Source of the DNA: JBBCJR01 sp037190805
GTDB taxonomy: Bacteria; Pseudomonadota; Alphaproteobacteria; Sphingomonadales; Sphingomonadaceae
Assembly (NCBI GenBank): GCA_037190805.1
Contig: JBBCJR010000005.1
Location: 62,001-126,000 of the forward strand
Length of the DNA: 64,000 nt
Direction: 5' to 3'
Position 1 is the first letter of the stretch. Each line of letters starts with the position of its first letter. Positions 1 through 8,393 of the stretch are shown here, piece by piece. The position numbers were made by a program, and so were the translations under genes. The notes beneath the pieces are model-generated. The model was given only the letters and a program-made list of their open reading frames with translations. It searched no databases and was not told the DNA's origin.

Positions 1-78
1 ATAGGCATAAGCCGGAAGCGCCCACGTGGCCGCCGTGGCACCAAGCAGGATGGTGCGGAGGCCAATTCGATGTCCCAT
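1..78 (-). CDS. 5' part of an exported protein gene (truncated by window edge)
   Basis: Only the first 26 codons are present. The frame starts at ATG 78-76 on the minus strand and encodes Met-Gly-His-Arg, a hydrophobic stretch (ILLGATAATWALP) and Ala-Tyr-Ala, so it reads as a Sec signal peptide with a cleavage site after AYA. A good ribosome binding site (GAGGGGAG, 87-94 on the minus strand) lies 8 bases before the ATG. There is no lipobox, so this is not obviously a lipoprotein. The mature protein lies outside the window and its function cannot be read. It is divergent from the Slam-like gene. Confidence 0.6.
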   Translation of the reverse strand, partial: MGHRIGLRTILLGATAATWALPAYAY

Positions 79-160
79 GTACTAAACTCCCCTCGGACTA
101 TTTGATTGAAGCGGTGCGTGCCGCACTTGCAGGCCGATGGCGCAACCTCGCCTGAGCATG

Positions 161-177
161 CATCCGTTGAGCGGATG
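161..177. promoter_or_regulatory. Perfect inverted repeat CATCCG-N5-CGGATG
   Basis: CATCCG (161-166) and CGGATG (172-177) flank the spacer TTGAG. It lies about 83 bases upstream of the leftward truncated gene, where an operator would be expected. The binding protein is unknown, and a 6-bp dyad can arise by chance. Confidence 0.3.
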
Positions 178-182
178 ATTTC

Positions 183-200
183 TGTGATCTCATTATCACA
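183..200. promoter_or_regulatory. Perfect inverted repeat TGTGAT-N6-ATCACA
   Basis: TGTGAT (183-188) and ATCACA (195-200) flank CTCATT. The half-sites resemble those of CRP/FNR-family regulators, but TGTGA to TCACA is separated by 8 bases, where a CRP site has 6. It sits only 5 bases from the neighbouring dyad at 161-177. Confidence 0.35.
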
Positions 201-518
201 CGAAAGCTGGACTCGGCCGTTATGGGGCACCCCCAATAACCAGCGCTCACAAGCTGGCCGCGGCTCCTCTAAATAGGTGAACTCTATAGGTCAATATGAC
301 AATTTGTCGCCCAGACGCCCGCTTTTGCGGCCTTTTTAGGCTGGTCTGAAATAGCCGGACGGGTCGCCCCTGACTTTTTCCATTTCGAGATCACAGATGA
401 AGCAGGTGCGGCCACGCGGCACAGTGCATTGATGGTCAACCAGATCGCGCCGGTTGACGGGCAGGAGTGGATCGCTATCGCCTGCCCTGCCTATCCTGGC
501 CGGGACGTTGACCAACGC

Positions 519-1847
519 ATGCGCCTCCCTCTCAGTCTTGCGCTCGTGCTGGCGATGGCGGCAGCAGCCCCCGCTCTCGGCGCAACCGTTTCCGATACAC
601 AGTCGGTTGCAGAGGGCCTGTCGGCCGCCGACGTCTTCCGCCTTGCGGACCAGGCCCGGGCGAACGGCCGGATTGATGATGCGGAGCGGTTCTACGAGGC
701 CCTGGCCGGTGATCCCGATGCAGACATCCGGGCCGAAGCCCGGTTCAGGAAGGGACAGATGATGGCCAGCGCGGGGCGCTATCGCGAGGCGGCAGTGGCT
801 TACCGCGCCCTGCTCGATGAAAAGCCCGATGCAACCCCCGTACGGCTGGAATTGGCGCGCGTTCTGGCGGCGCTGGGCGATGAGTCGGCCGCTCGTCGCG
901 AACTGCGGCAGGCCCGGACCGCCGGCCTTCCACCTGATGTCGCGGTGATCGTCGACCAGTTCTCGAACGCGCTGCGATCATCCAAACCGCTCGGCGGCTC
1001 ACTGGAACTTGCGTTCGCGCCAGACAGCAACATCAACCGAGCCACCGCGGTGCGCACCCTCGACACCATCGTCGCACCGCTGACCCTGTCGGACGATGCG
1101 CGGCAGCAGTCGGGCCTCGGCGCTCGCGTCGCCACGCAGGGCTATGCGCGCCTGCCCGTCGCCGACACGCTGTCGCTGGTTCCGCGCCTGTCGGGCCGGG
1201 GAGACATCTATCGCCAGTCCCAGTTCAACGACATTTCCGGCTCGGCCCTGATCGGATTGGAATGGCGATCCGGGCGTGACCGGCTGAATCCTTCGATCGG
1301 CCAGACGTGGCGCTGGTATGGCGGCGACCTTTACGCGCGCACCCGGTCGCTGGCGGTCGACTGGATCCATCCCATGGGCAGCAAGGCGCAACTGACCATG
1401 CAGGGCAGCGCCGCTCAGGCCCGCTATCGACGAAATCCGCTTCAGAATGGCGGCCTTTATTCGGGCACCCTGACCTATGAACGGGCCCTCGGCGCCCAAA
1501 GCGGCGCGGCGCTGACGATCAACGCCACCCGGCAGACGGCGCGGGACCCCGGCTATGCCACCCGCGCGGGCGGCCTTACCCTGCTCGGCTGGCGGTCCCT
1601 GGGACGAACCACCCTGTTTCTGTCCGCCGGCGCGCAGCGGCTGGTGGGCGATGAGCGCCTGTTTCTGTTCCCCGAAAAACGGCGCGAATGGCTATACCAG
1701 GTGAATGGCGGCATCACCTTCCGTCAGCTTCGGGTCAACAGCTTCGCGCCAGTGCTGAGGATCGGTTACGAGCGCAACCGGTCGTCGGTCGAGCTTTACG
1801 ACTACCGACGCCTGTCCGCCCAGATCGGCGTCACTCGCGCCTTCTAG
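519..1847 (+). CDS. Slam-family protein: TPR domain plus outer-membrane beta-barrel (DUF560)
   Basis: The 442-residue product starts at ATG 519, directly before a signal peptide (MRLPLSLALVLAMAAAAPALGA). Residues about 45-160 form TPR-like helical repeats. The motif APDSNIN near residue 167 opens the beta-barrel half, and the last residue is the Phe typical of outer-membrane proteins. This two-part plan matches surface lipoprotein assembly modifiers (Slam), which move lipoproteins to the cell surface in Neisseria. No lipoprotein substrate gene with a lipobox is visible to the right; a partner could lie left of the window. The family match is good, but the substrate is unknown. Confidence 0.75.
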   Translation: MRLPLSLALVLAMAAAAPALGATVSDTQSVAEGLSAADVFRLADQARANGRIDDAERFYEALAGDPDADIRAEARFRKGQMMASAGRYREAAVAYRALLDEKPDATPVRLELARVLAALGDESAARRELRQARTAGLPPDVAVIVDQFSNALRSSKPLGGSLELAFAPDSNINRATAVRTLDTIVAPLTLSDDARQQSGLGARVATQGYARLPVADTLSLVPRLSGRGDIYRQSQFNDISGSALIGLEWRSGRDRLNPSIGQTWRWYGGDLYARTRSLAVDWIHPMGSKAQLTMQGSAAQARYRRNPLQNGGLYSGTLTYERALGAQSGAALTINATRQTARDPGYATRAGGLTLLGWRSLGRTTLFLSAGAQRLVGDERLFLFPEKRREWLYQVNGGITFRQLRVNSFAPVLRIGYERNRSSVELYDYRRLSAQIGVTRAF

Positions 1848-1970
1848 ATTCCTTGGAAACACCCGAGAAACAATCGTGTGCCGCTCGTGGTCGACCTTCG
1901 GAGAAGGCGGTTTGACTCGAGGCGCATTGTCTGTCTCAATCGCCGAAAATCAAATGGGAGGAGCCGAGAA

Positions 1971-2882
1971 ATGATCGCTCGCCGTGCTCTGCTTGGCGGT
2001 CTTGCCGCCCTGCCCTTCGTCAACCGCGCGGCTGCCTGGCAGTCCGCACCCGCCGGCTTTCACACCTGTGTCATCCCTGGCACCAAACAGGCCGTGCCCG
2101 TGATCGGGGTCGGCACCGCACGCCGTTATGACAATCCGCAGGGCGAGGCGGAGATGACACCCCTCAAGGCCACCATCGCCCGCTTCGCCGAACTGGGCGG
2201 CCAGGTGATCGACACCGCCCCCTCCTATGGCCGTGCGGAGCCCGTGATCGGCGAAATCGTCGACGCACTGAAGGTCCGCGACAGGCTGTTTCTGGCCACC
2301 AAAGTCGGGGCGGACAGCCCGGCCGAGGGCAAGGCGCAGATCGAGCAGTCGTTCCGCAATCTCAAGACCGATCGCATCGACCTGATCGCCGTTCACAACC
2401 TGCGGGACATCACCAACCAACTGGCGATCCTGCGCGAGTTGAAGGCGGCGGGACGGATCCGGTCGCTGGGCGCCACAACCTCGTTCAAGCCGCAGTATGA
2501 GCCGTTCGAGGCGATGATGCGCCGTGAGGCGCTGGACGTCATCCAGATCGACTATGCCCTCGACAATCGCGATGCCGGCAACCGCATTTTGCCGCTGGCG
2601 CAGGAACGCGGCGTTGCGGTGATGATCAACCTGCCGTTCGGACGCGGCCGCCTGTTCGAGGCGACGGCCGGCAAGCCGCTGCCCGACTGGGCGAAGGACA
2701 TCGGCGCCACGACCTGGGCGCAGGTGTTCCTGAAATATATCGTGTCCCATCCGTCACGGCCGATCGCCATCCCCGGCATGGCGCAGGCGCGCTATGTCGA
2801 CGACAATCTGGGCGCGGCGCGCGGCCCGATGCCCGATGCCGCGCTCCGCCGGCGTATGGAGCAATATGTCGATGCCCTCTGA
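1971..2882 (+). CDS. Tat-exported aldo/keto reductase
   Basis: The 303-residue protein starts at ATG 1971 behind GGGAGGAG. Its N-terminus carries an Arg-Arg pair followed by a hydrophobic stretch and Ala-Ala-Ala, so it looks like a twin-arginine signal. The body is an aldo/keto reductase barrel: the catalytic Asp and Tyr sit in DTAPSYG, the Lys in ATKVG and the His in AVHNL. Export by Tat would fit folding with bound NADPH in the cytoplasm first. The substrate cannot be inferred. The stop overlaps the next gene by 11 bases, so the two are probably translated together. Confidence 0.8.
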   Translation: MIARRALLGGLAALPFVNRAAAWQSAPAGFHTCVIPGTKQAVPVIGVGTARRYDNPQGEAEMTPLKATIARFAELGGQVIDTAPSYGRAEPVIGEIVDALKVRDRLFLATKVGADSPAEGKAQIEQSFRNLKTDRIDLIAVHNLRDITNQLAILRELKAAGRIRSLGATTSFKPQYEPFEAMMRREALDVIQIDYALDNRDAGNRILPLAQERGVAVMINLPFGRGRLFEATAGKPLPDWAKDIGATTWAQVFLKYIVSHPSRPIAIPGMAQARYVDDNLGAARGPMPDAALRRRMEQYVDAL

Positions 2883-4185
2883 GACGGGCGCGGCACCACG
2901 CAGCGGACGGGGACTGGCGCGACTGATCGCGGCGACGCCGGAGGAAATTCCCGCCGTCGCCAGCGGCTTCACACTCTTCTTTCTGCTGTTCGCCAGCTAT
3001 TTCATGCTGCGGCCTGTGCGTGAGACGTTCGGCATCGCGGGCGGCGTCGACAATCTTCACTGGCTGTTTCTCGGCACCTTCATCGCGACGCTGGTGGTGG
3101 TGCCGATCTATGGCATGGCCAGCGCCCGTCTGCCGCGCGCGACGCTGCTGCCGGCCAGCTATGTCTTTTCGGCCCTGGTCATGGCGGGCTTCGCCTTCAG
3201 TCTGCTCACGGACCCCGACAATGTCTGGGTAGCCCGCGCTTTCTATATCTGGCTGTCGGTGTTCAACCTGTTCGTGATCTCGATCGCATGGAGCCTGATG
3301 GCCGATATCTTCGGCGCCGATCAGGGACGCCGCCTGTTCGGCCAGATCGCCGCCGGGGCCAGCCTGGGCGGTCTGACCGGCCCACTGCTGAGCGGCGCAC
3401 TGGTCGGTGTGCTGGGGCATGGCGGCCTGTTGCTGCTGTCGACCGGCCTGCTCCTCGCCACGCTCGTGCCGGCGCGCTTCCTGCTATCCTGGCGGGAACG
3501 ACATGGTCGGCCCAGCGACCCCTCCGCGCCGAGGCAACCGATCGGCGGCAGCATCTGGGCTGGGCTCACCCTCATTCTGCGCTCGCCCTACCTGCTGTCG
3601 ATCTGCGCCTTCGTCATTCTGCTGACGGCGGTGTCCACTTTCCTCTATTTCGAGCAGGCCCGCATCGTCGAGGCGACTTTCCCCGACCGCGCCAGCCAGA
3701 CACGGGCATTCAGCGCCATCGACGTCGTCGTCCAGTCGCTGACCATCCTGATCCAGATTTTCCTGACCGGCCGGCTGGCGCGGCGGCTTGGCGTGACGGT
3801 GCTGCTGACCGCAGTACCGCTGGCGATGACACTGGGCTTCGGCATTCTGGCACTGGCGGCGACCTTCCCGGTGCTGGTCGGTGTCATGATCGTGCGACGT
3901 GTGGGCGAATATGCCCTGATCCGACCGGGCCGCGAGATGCTGTTCACCGCCGTCGACGCGGAGACCAAGTACAAAGCCAAGAACGCCATCGACACGGTAG
4001 TCTATCGCGGCGGCGACGCCATCGCAGCCTGGGCCAATACGGGCATCGCCGCACTGGGCGGTGCTGCGGCGGCAGCTGCCGTCGGCGCCGTGATCGCATT
4101 GGCGTGGGCAGGCCTCGGCGGGATGATCGGCCGGCGGCATGACCGCGACTCATCAAATCCTGCCGCCGAATCCGCTCGACATTAG
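2872..4185 (+). CDS. MFS/AAA-type permease resembling NTP/NDP exchange transporters
   Basis: The product has about 437 residues and some 12 hydrophobic segments. The first membrane segment is followed by LRPVRE, which resembles the early motif of ATP:ADP antiporter (NTT) family proteins found in free-living Gram-negatives. I chose ATG 2872 because a GGAG lies 10 bases upstream; ATG 2866 in the same frame is nearly as good. The gene overlaps the end of the aldo/keto reductase gene. The transported substrate is not known for free-living members, so nucleotide exchange is only a family-level suggestion. Confidence 0.6.
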   Translation: MPSETGAAPRSGRGLARLIAATPEEIPAVASGFTLFFLLFASYFMLRPVRETFGIAGGVDNLHWLFLGTFIATLVVVPIYGMASARLPRATLLPASYVFSALVMAGFAFSLLTDPDNVWVARAFYIWLSVFNLFVISIAWSLMADIFGADQGRRLFGQIAAGASLGGLTGPLLSGALVGVLGHGGLLLLSTGLLLATLVPARFLLSWRERHGRPSDPSAPRQPIGGSIWAGLTLILRSPYLLSICAFVILLTAVSTFLYFEQARIVEATFPDRASQTRAFSAIDVVVQSLTILIQIFLTGRLARRLGVTVLLTAVPLAMTLGFGILALAATFPVLVGVMIVRRVGEYALIRPGREMLFTAVDAETKYKAKNAIDTVVYRGGDAIAAWANTGIAALGGAAAAAAVGAVIALAWAGLGGMIGRRHDRDSSNPAAESARH

Positions 4186-4491
4186 CCGAAAGCATAGTGT
4201 GCCGGTTTAGCCACAGGATTGCGACGATCTGACGAGGATCGCGCCAAAGCTCACTTTTGCAGGCGACCCCGCCAATCTCATAGCGTAAGGCGCGGCTTCT
4301 TCCTGATTTGAAGGAAGAGGAGGAACGTCTTGATGTGATCACGCCGACACTGCGGCGTAAAGTCGACATGTCGTCCGATAAGGCACCTGGCCATCTGTAC
4401 GACACCCGTACAGGCCAACGCCCATCACCGGCCACAAGGCCGTACCAGATCACTGAGAGCGAATATTATCATTCAACACAAGGGGATATGA
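4186..4491. other. 306-bp intergenic region upstream of TonB-dependent receptor
   Basis: No gene is supported here. The region holds the leader of the receptor gene, including a perfect dyad at 4395-4413 and an AAGGGG ribosome binding site just before ATG 4492. Confidence 0.6.
4395..4413. promoter_or_regulatory. Perfect inverted repeat CTGTACG-N5-CGTACAG (putative operator)
   Basis: CTGTACG (4395-4401) and CGTACAG (4407-4413) flank ACACC. The centre is about 88 bases upstream of the receptor start, a normal operator position. A 7-bp perfect dyad in a short leader is unlikely to be chance, but the binding protein is not identifiable. Confidence 0.45.
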
Positions 4492-7098
4492 ATGTCTATC
4501 CGTAATGGACGAGTAGGCTTGCGTTCCACGTCGACGGCCGCTCTGGTTCTCGCCCTGGCGGCGAGCCCGGCCCTGGCGCAGGAAACCGCCGACGCCGGCT
4601 TCATGGCCGACGAGATCGTCGTCACCGCGACCCGCTCGAACACCGCCCTGTCGAAGGTGCCGATCAGCGTCAGCGCGTTCAGCCAGAAGCAGATGGACCA
4701 GCAGGGCGTCCGTCAGTTCAGCGATCTCGTTCGTCTGACCCCGGGTCTGGCCCTGAACCAGACCGGCACCGGCCGCACCACCGTCGCCATCCGCGGCATC
4801 GCCTCGACCGCCGGCGCCGCGACCACCGGCATCTACATCGACGACGTGCCGATTCAGGTTCGTCAGATCGGCTATGCCGCCGGTAACGTCTTCCCGGCCG
4901 TGTTCGACCTCGAGCGCGTCGAAGTTCTGCGCGGTCCGCAGGGCACCCTGTTCGGCGCCGGATCGCAGGGCGGTACCGTCCGTTTCATCCAGCCCAAGCC
5001 CAGCCTGACCGACTACACCGGCTACGCTCGCGCGGAAGGGTCGCTGACCCCGAACGCCGAGGGTAGCTTCGAAGGCGGCGTCGCTTTCGGCGGCCCAATC
5101 GTCGAGGACAAGCTCGGCTTCCGTGTCAGCGCCTTCTACCGGCGCGACGGCGGCTGGGTTGACCTGGTTCCCGGCACCTTCACCCGCGAGCAGACTGGAC
5201 CAAACACTTGGTCCAATGCCTATGATGCGCTGGAATTCACGCCAACCGCACGCGGCAAGGAAAACTACAACTACGTCAAGACCCAGGCTTATCGCGCCGC
5301 ACTGACGTTGCAGCCGACCGAAGACTTCAGCCTGATGCCGTCGGTCTATTACCAGCAGATCAACACCGGCGCGAACAGCAACACTTTCTGGCTGTCGACG
5401 TCTGATCCGTCGAACGGCAAGTTCGTGTTCCCGCATTTCCAGCCGGCTGCCCCAGTCGTGGGTCAATTCTCGCAGCTCAGCCTGCCGGACACCCTGGGTG
5501 GCCGTCAGCGCCTGCTCGTCGCGGCTCTTGAGGCTCGCTACGACCTCGACGGCGTCTCCGTCTATTCGACGACGTCGCACCTGGAGCAGCGCAAGCGCCA
5601 GTACACCGACTTCACCGCCGGTTATGAATCGAGCTATTTCGGCGTCCGCAACGTCGCGATGCCAGGCGCACGCGGCATCGGTCTCTACCTCGACAACCAG
5701 AAGAGCTTCACTCAGGAAGTCCGTCTGCAGTCGAACGTCGACGACGCCCAGATCAAGTGGGTCCTCGGCGGCTTCTTCACCCGCTCCAACCAGGTCTCGG
5801 ACCAGGTGATCGAGCACAACCGGTTCAAGTACGCTCCGGTGGTGTTCGGCGTCGATCCGAGCCTGACGGGTAACAGCCCGTTTGGCCCCAACAGCCCTTA
5901 TGGCCCCGGCACCACGAACTTCATGAACATCTGGGGCGCCCCGATGATCGGCGAGTCGGGCATCTATCAGGCACTGGCCAAGAGCCGCGAGAAGCAGCTG
6001 GCCTTCTTCGGCCAGATCGACTTCAAGCTCACCGAACAGCTGACTCTGCTCGCCGGCGCCCGCTGGTCGCGCAACACGCTGAACTACTCGCTTGATTCGA
6101 GCGGCCCGGAGAACAACCTCAACGCTCCGTTCGGCGCACCGTGCCCGACCGCCAACGTGAATCCGCTGACCGGTTACTGCGATCTCGGCGCCGCACCTTT
6201 CGCGCCGGATTATCCGGTGGGCCAGGTCCGCACTGCGGAAACCGCGTTCACGCCGCGCATCGGTCTGAACTTCCAGATCGACGATCGCAACCTGGTCTAT
6301 GCGTCGGTGTCGAAGGGCTATCGTCCGGGCGGCGCGCAGATTCCGCTGCCGACCGCCTGCTATCCCGAGCTGATCCAGTTCGGCTATTCGGACGCCAATG
6401 GCAACGCCTACACCCCGCTGACCTACACCTCGGACAGCGTGTGGAGCTATGAGGTCGGTTCGAAGAACAACCGCCTGTTCGGCGGTGCGGTCAACGTCGC
6501 GGCCAGCGCCTTCCTCATCAAGTGGGACAAGATCCAGACCAATCTCGGTCTGCCGGTCTGCGCCTACAGCCTGGTCGACAATGTCGGTTCGGCGACGGTG
6601 AAGGGCTTCGACCTGTCGCTGGATGTCACCCCGGCGGAGGGCCTGCGGCTCAGCGCCAATGTCGGCTACAGCCACACCTCGCTCGATCAGGGCTTCGTGG
6701 TCGGAAACAATGTGATCCTGGCCAAGAACGCGCCGGTCGGCGGTGCTGGTGCGCCGTGGCGGGTGGCACTGACGGGTCACTATGAGGCACCGATCTCGGA
6801 CACCCTGTCGGGCTACTTCCACACTGACTACATCTTCTCCAGTGCCGCGCCGGGCACTCTGCAGCAGAAGGGCTCGGGCTCGTTCAACGAGAACCCGCTG
6901 CTGCTGCCGGATGCGGCTGTCCACCAGGTCAACGTTCGCGTTGGCGGCCTGGTCGGCGGTGCGGATGTGTCGCTGTTCGTCAACAACCTGTTCGACGCCC
7001 ACCCGCGTCTGGGCATGGGTGTCGGCAACCGCTACCTGTGGTCGCAGTCGACCATTCGTCCGCGGACGATCGGTCTGACCGCCGCGTACCGCTACTAA
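4492..7098 (+). CDS. TonB-dependent outer-membrane receptor
   Basis: The 868-residue protein has a signal peptide ending ALA-Q near residue 29, a TonB box (DEIVVTA, about 40-46), and a plug domain with the conserved VEVLRGPQGTLFGAGSQGG stretch. A 22-strand-type barrel follows and ends Tyr-Arg-Tyr. It should import a substrate across the outer membrane using energy from TonB. The plug resembles the broad sphingomonad receptor group for plant and aromatic compounds as well as siderophores, so the ligand cannot be named. It stands alone, with its own leader and terminator. Confidence 0.9.
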   Translation: MSIRNGRVGLRSTSTAALVLALAASPALAQETADAGFMADEIVVTATRSNTALSKVPISVSAFSQKQMDQQGVRQFSDLVRLTPGLALNQTGTGRTTVAIRGIASTAGAATTGIYIDDVPIQVRQIGYAAGNVFPAVFDLERVEVLRGPQGTLFGAGSQGGTVRFIQPKPSLTDYTGYARAEGSLTPNAEGSFEGGVAFGGPIVEDKLGFRVSAFYRRDGGWVDLVPGTFTREQTGPNTWSNAYDALEFTPTARGKENYNYVKTQAYRAALTLQPTEDFSLMPSVYYQQINTGANSNTFWLSTSDPSNGKFVFPHFQPAAPVVGQFSQLSLPDTLGGRQRLLVAALEARYDLDGVSVYSTTSHLEQRKRQYTDFTAGYESSYFGVRNVAMPGARGIGLYLDNQKSFTQEVRLQSNVDDAQIKWVLGGFFTRSNQVSDQVIEHNRFKYAPVVFGVDPSLTGNSPFGPNSPYGPGTTNFMNIWGAPMIGESGIYQALAKSREKQLAFFGQIDFKLTEQLTLLAGARWSRNTLNYSLDSSGPENNLNAPFGAPCPTANVNPLTGYCDLGAAPFAPDYPVGQVRTAETAFTPRIGLNFQIDDRNLVYASVSKGYRPGGAQIPLPTACYPELIQFGYSDANGNAYTPLTYTSDSVWSYEVGSKNNRLFGGAVNVAASAFLIKWDKIQTNLGLPVCAYSLVDNVGSATVKGFDLSLDVTPAEGLRLSANVGYSHTSLDQGFVVGNNVILAKNAPVGGAGAPWRVALTGHYEAPISDTLSGYFHTDYIFSSAAPGTLQQKGSGSFNENPLLLPDAAVHQVNVRVGGLVGGADVSLFVNNLFDAHPRLGMGVGNRYLWSQSTIRPRTIGLTAAYRY

Positions 7099-7105
7099 GT
7101 AATGC

Positions 7106-7138
7106 CCGGTGGGCGGCCCTGTGCCGCCCACCGGTTTT
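7106..7138 (+). terminator. Rho-independent terminator of the TonB-dependent receptor
   Basis: A perfect 11-bp stem, CCGGTGGGCGG (7106-7116) with CCGCCCACCGG (7124-7134), has a 7-base loop and is followed by TTTT. It begins 7 bases after the receptor stop codon. Confidence 0.9.
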
Positions 7139-7260
7139 CTCACGCGGCCTTCGGCCCGCACTTGCGCCCCAACGCTCCACGGGGCATTGGCTTGCCGGCA
7201 TACCCGTTTATGACAATCGGGTGACAGAGGGCCGGGTCATTTCTCACCGGCCGACAAGCC

Positions 7261-7264
7261 GGAG
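7261..7264 (+). promoter_or_regulatory. Candidate ribosome binding site for an ATT start
   Basis: GGAG lies 8 bases before ATT 7273. Between the in-frame stop at 7222-7224 and TTG 7321 there is no ATG, GTG, TTG or CTG that would keep the first beta-strand of the NUDIX fold with a good Shine-Dalgarno spacing. CTG 7291 is the only other alternative. Confidence 0.3.
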
Positions 7265-7272
7265 CCGAACCA

Positions 7273-8382
7273 ATTCAGCAAGTCGCCGCCCTGCCCTATG
7301 TCGACGATGGCGCGGGCGCATTGCGCATTCTGCTCATCACGTCTCGGGAAACCCGACGCTGGGTCATTCCCAAGGGCAACAGCGGTCGCCGCCTCCTCGC
7401 CCACCGCGCCGCCGAGCGCGAGGCCTTCGAGGAAGCGGGCATCATCGGCGTCGCCTGTCCTACCCCCTTGGGCCACTACAGCTATCGCAAGCGCAAGAGC
7501 GACGGCACCGCCCGCACCGCCCGGGTCGACGTGTTTCCACTTGCCGTCACGCGCCAACTCGACAACTGGCCGGAACGGGAACAGCGCGACGCGCGCTGGT
7601 TCTCGATCGAGGATGCGGCCGCAGCGGTCGACGAGCCTGACCTCAAATCCATTATCGCCGGCTTCCGGGAAGCGCCACGCCCGTTGCCAGCGCCGATCCG
7701 ATTCATCTTATGGCTGCGCGCCCAGGGGGGACGAATTCCGATGCTGCGCTGGTTCCAGGCCCTGATGCCCAAACAGGGCCGCTTCTTCGAGCTGTTCGAG
7801 GAACATGCGGCAACACTGGTCGCCGGCGCCGACGCCCTAGCGCTACTGCTCAAGGGCGGCCCCGACATGGCCGAGCATTGCCGCGAAATCGTCGAGCGCG
7901 AACATGAGGCGGACGACATTATCCGCGACGTGCTGCAGGATGTGCGCCGGGTGATGATCACCCCCTTCGACCGCAGCGCCATCACCGACCTGATCCAGTC
8001 GATGGACGATGCCATCGACCAGATGCACCAGACCGCCAAGGCCATCCAGATCTTCGGGGTCGACAGCTTCACGCCCCAGATGCAGGACATGAGCGCAATC
8101 ATCGTCGAGGCGGCGCGGATCACGTCGGAGGCAATGCCGCTGCTCCGGTCGTTGAATATGAACGCCCCGCGCCTCCATGATCTGACCGAACGGCTGATCC
8201 GCCTCGAAGGCCATGCCGACGAGATTCACGAAGCCGGCCTCAGCGCCCTGTTCCGCGATACCCGGCGCGACCCCATGGCCTTCATCGTCGGGCGCGACAT
8301 CTATGGTCGCCTGGAGCGCATCACCGACGCGTTCGAGGATGTCGCCAACGAGATCCAGGGCCTGGTCATCGACCACGCCTGA
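7273..8382 (+). CDS. NUDIX hydrolase fused in frame to a DUF47 (PhoU-like) domain
   Basis: One uninterrupted frame encodes two domains. The first, about residues 1-140, is a NUDIX hydrolase: the box ends REAFEEAGI and is preceded by RETRRWVIPKG, as in diphosphoinositol-polyphosphate/Ap6A-type enzymes. The second, from residue 157, is a 213-residue DUF47 protein, the usual Pit accessory. No stop codon separates them. ATG 7741 at the start of DUF47 has its own AGGGGGGA 9 bases upstream, so free DUF47 may also be made. The N-terminus is uncertain: ATT 7273 has a GGAG but is a rare start, while TTG 7321 would remove the first strand of the NUDIX fold. Pit follows 11 bases later. Confidence 0.75.
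   Translation: MQQVAALPYVDDGAGALRILLITSRETRRWVIPKGNSGRRLLAHRAAEREAFEEAGIIGVACPTPLGHYSYRKRKSDGTARTARVDVFPLAVTRQLDNWPEREQRDARWFSIEDAAAAVDEPDLKSIIAGFREAPRPLPAPIRFILWLRAQGGRIPMLRWFQALMPKQGRFFELFEEHAATLVAGADALALLLKGGPDMAEHCREIVEREHEADDIIRDVLQDVRRVMITPFDRSAITDLIQSMDDAIDQMHQTAKAIQIFGVDSFTPQMQDMSAIIVEAARITSEAMPLLRSLNMNAPRLHDLTERLIRLEGHADEIHEAGLSALFRDTRRDPMAFIVGRDIYGRLERITDAFEDVANEIQGLVIDHA
7724..7731 (+). promoter_or_regulatory. Internal ribosome binding site for stand-alone DUF47 protein
   Basis: AGGGGGGA lies 9 bases before ATG 7741, which is exactly where single-domain DUF47 proteins begin (Met-Leu-Arg-Trp-Phe). It suggests internal initiation within the NUDIX-DUF47 frame. Confidence 0.45.
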
Positions 8383-8393
8383 TCCCGGCCACC

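Larger units (their letters stand above)
79..518. other. 440-bp divergent intergenic region
   Basis: No convincing gene lies here. The region separates the leftward truncated exported gene from the rightward Slam-like gene. It has two adjacent perfect dyads at 161-177 and 183-200 (listed separately). An in-frame ATG at 429 would lengthen the Slam-like protein by 30 residues, but those residues would put the signal peptide in an internal position, so I treat 429-518 as upstream sequence. Confidence 0.6.

Noticed and set aside
183..200. CRP/FNR binding site
   Set aside because: The half-sites look right, but the spacing is 8 bases between TGTGA and TCACA rather than 6, so I list it only as a dyad.
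429..518. N-terminal extension of the Slam-like protein from ATG 429
   Set aside because: It would bury the signal peptide at residue 31 and has no ribosome binding site. ATG 519 is better.
4450..7161. A long minus-strand open frame of about 900 codons over the first TonB-dependent receptor
   Set aside because: It is the antisense of a clear receptor gene, is very rich in Arg, Val and Asp, and has no ribosome binding site or recognisable motif. GC-rich codon bias keeps this frame open.
7210..7224. ATG 7210 as start of the NUDIX gene
   Set aside because: It is in the right frame but meets TGA after four codons, so it can only be a very short leader.
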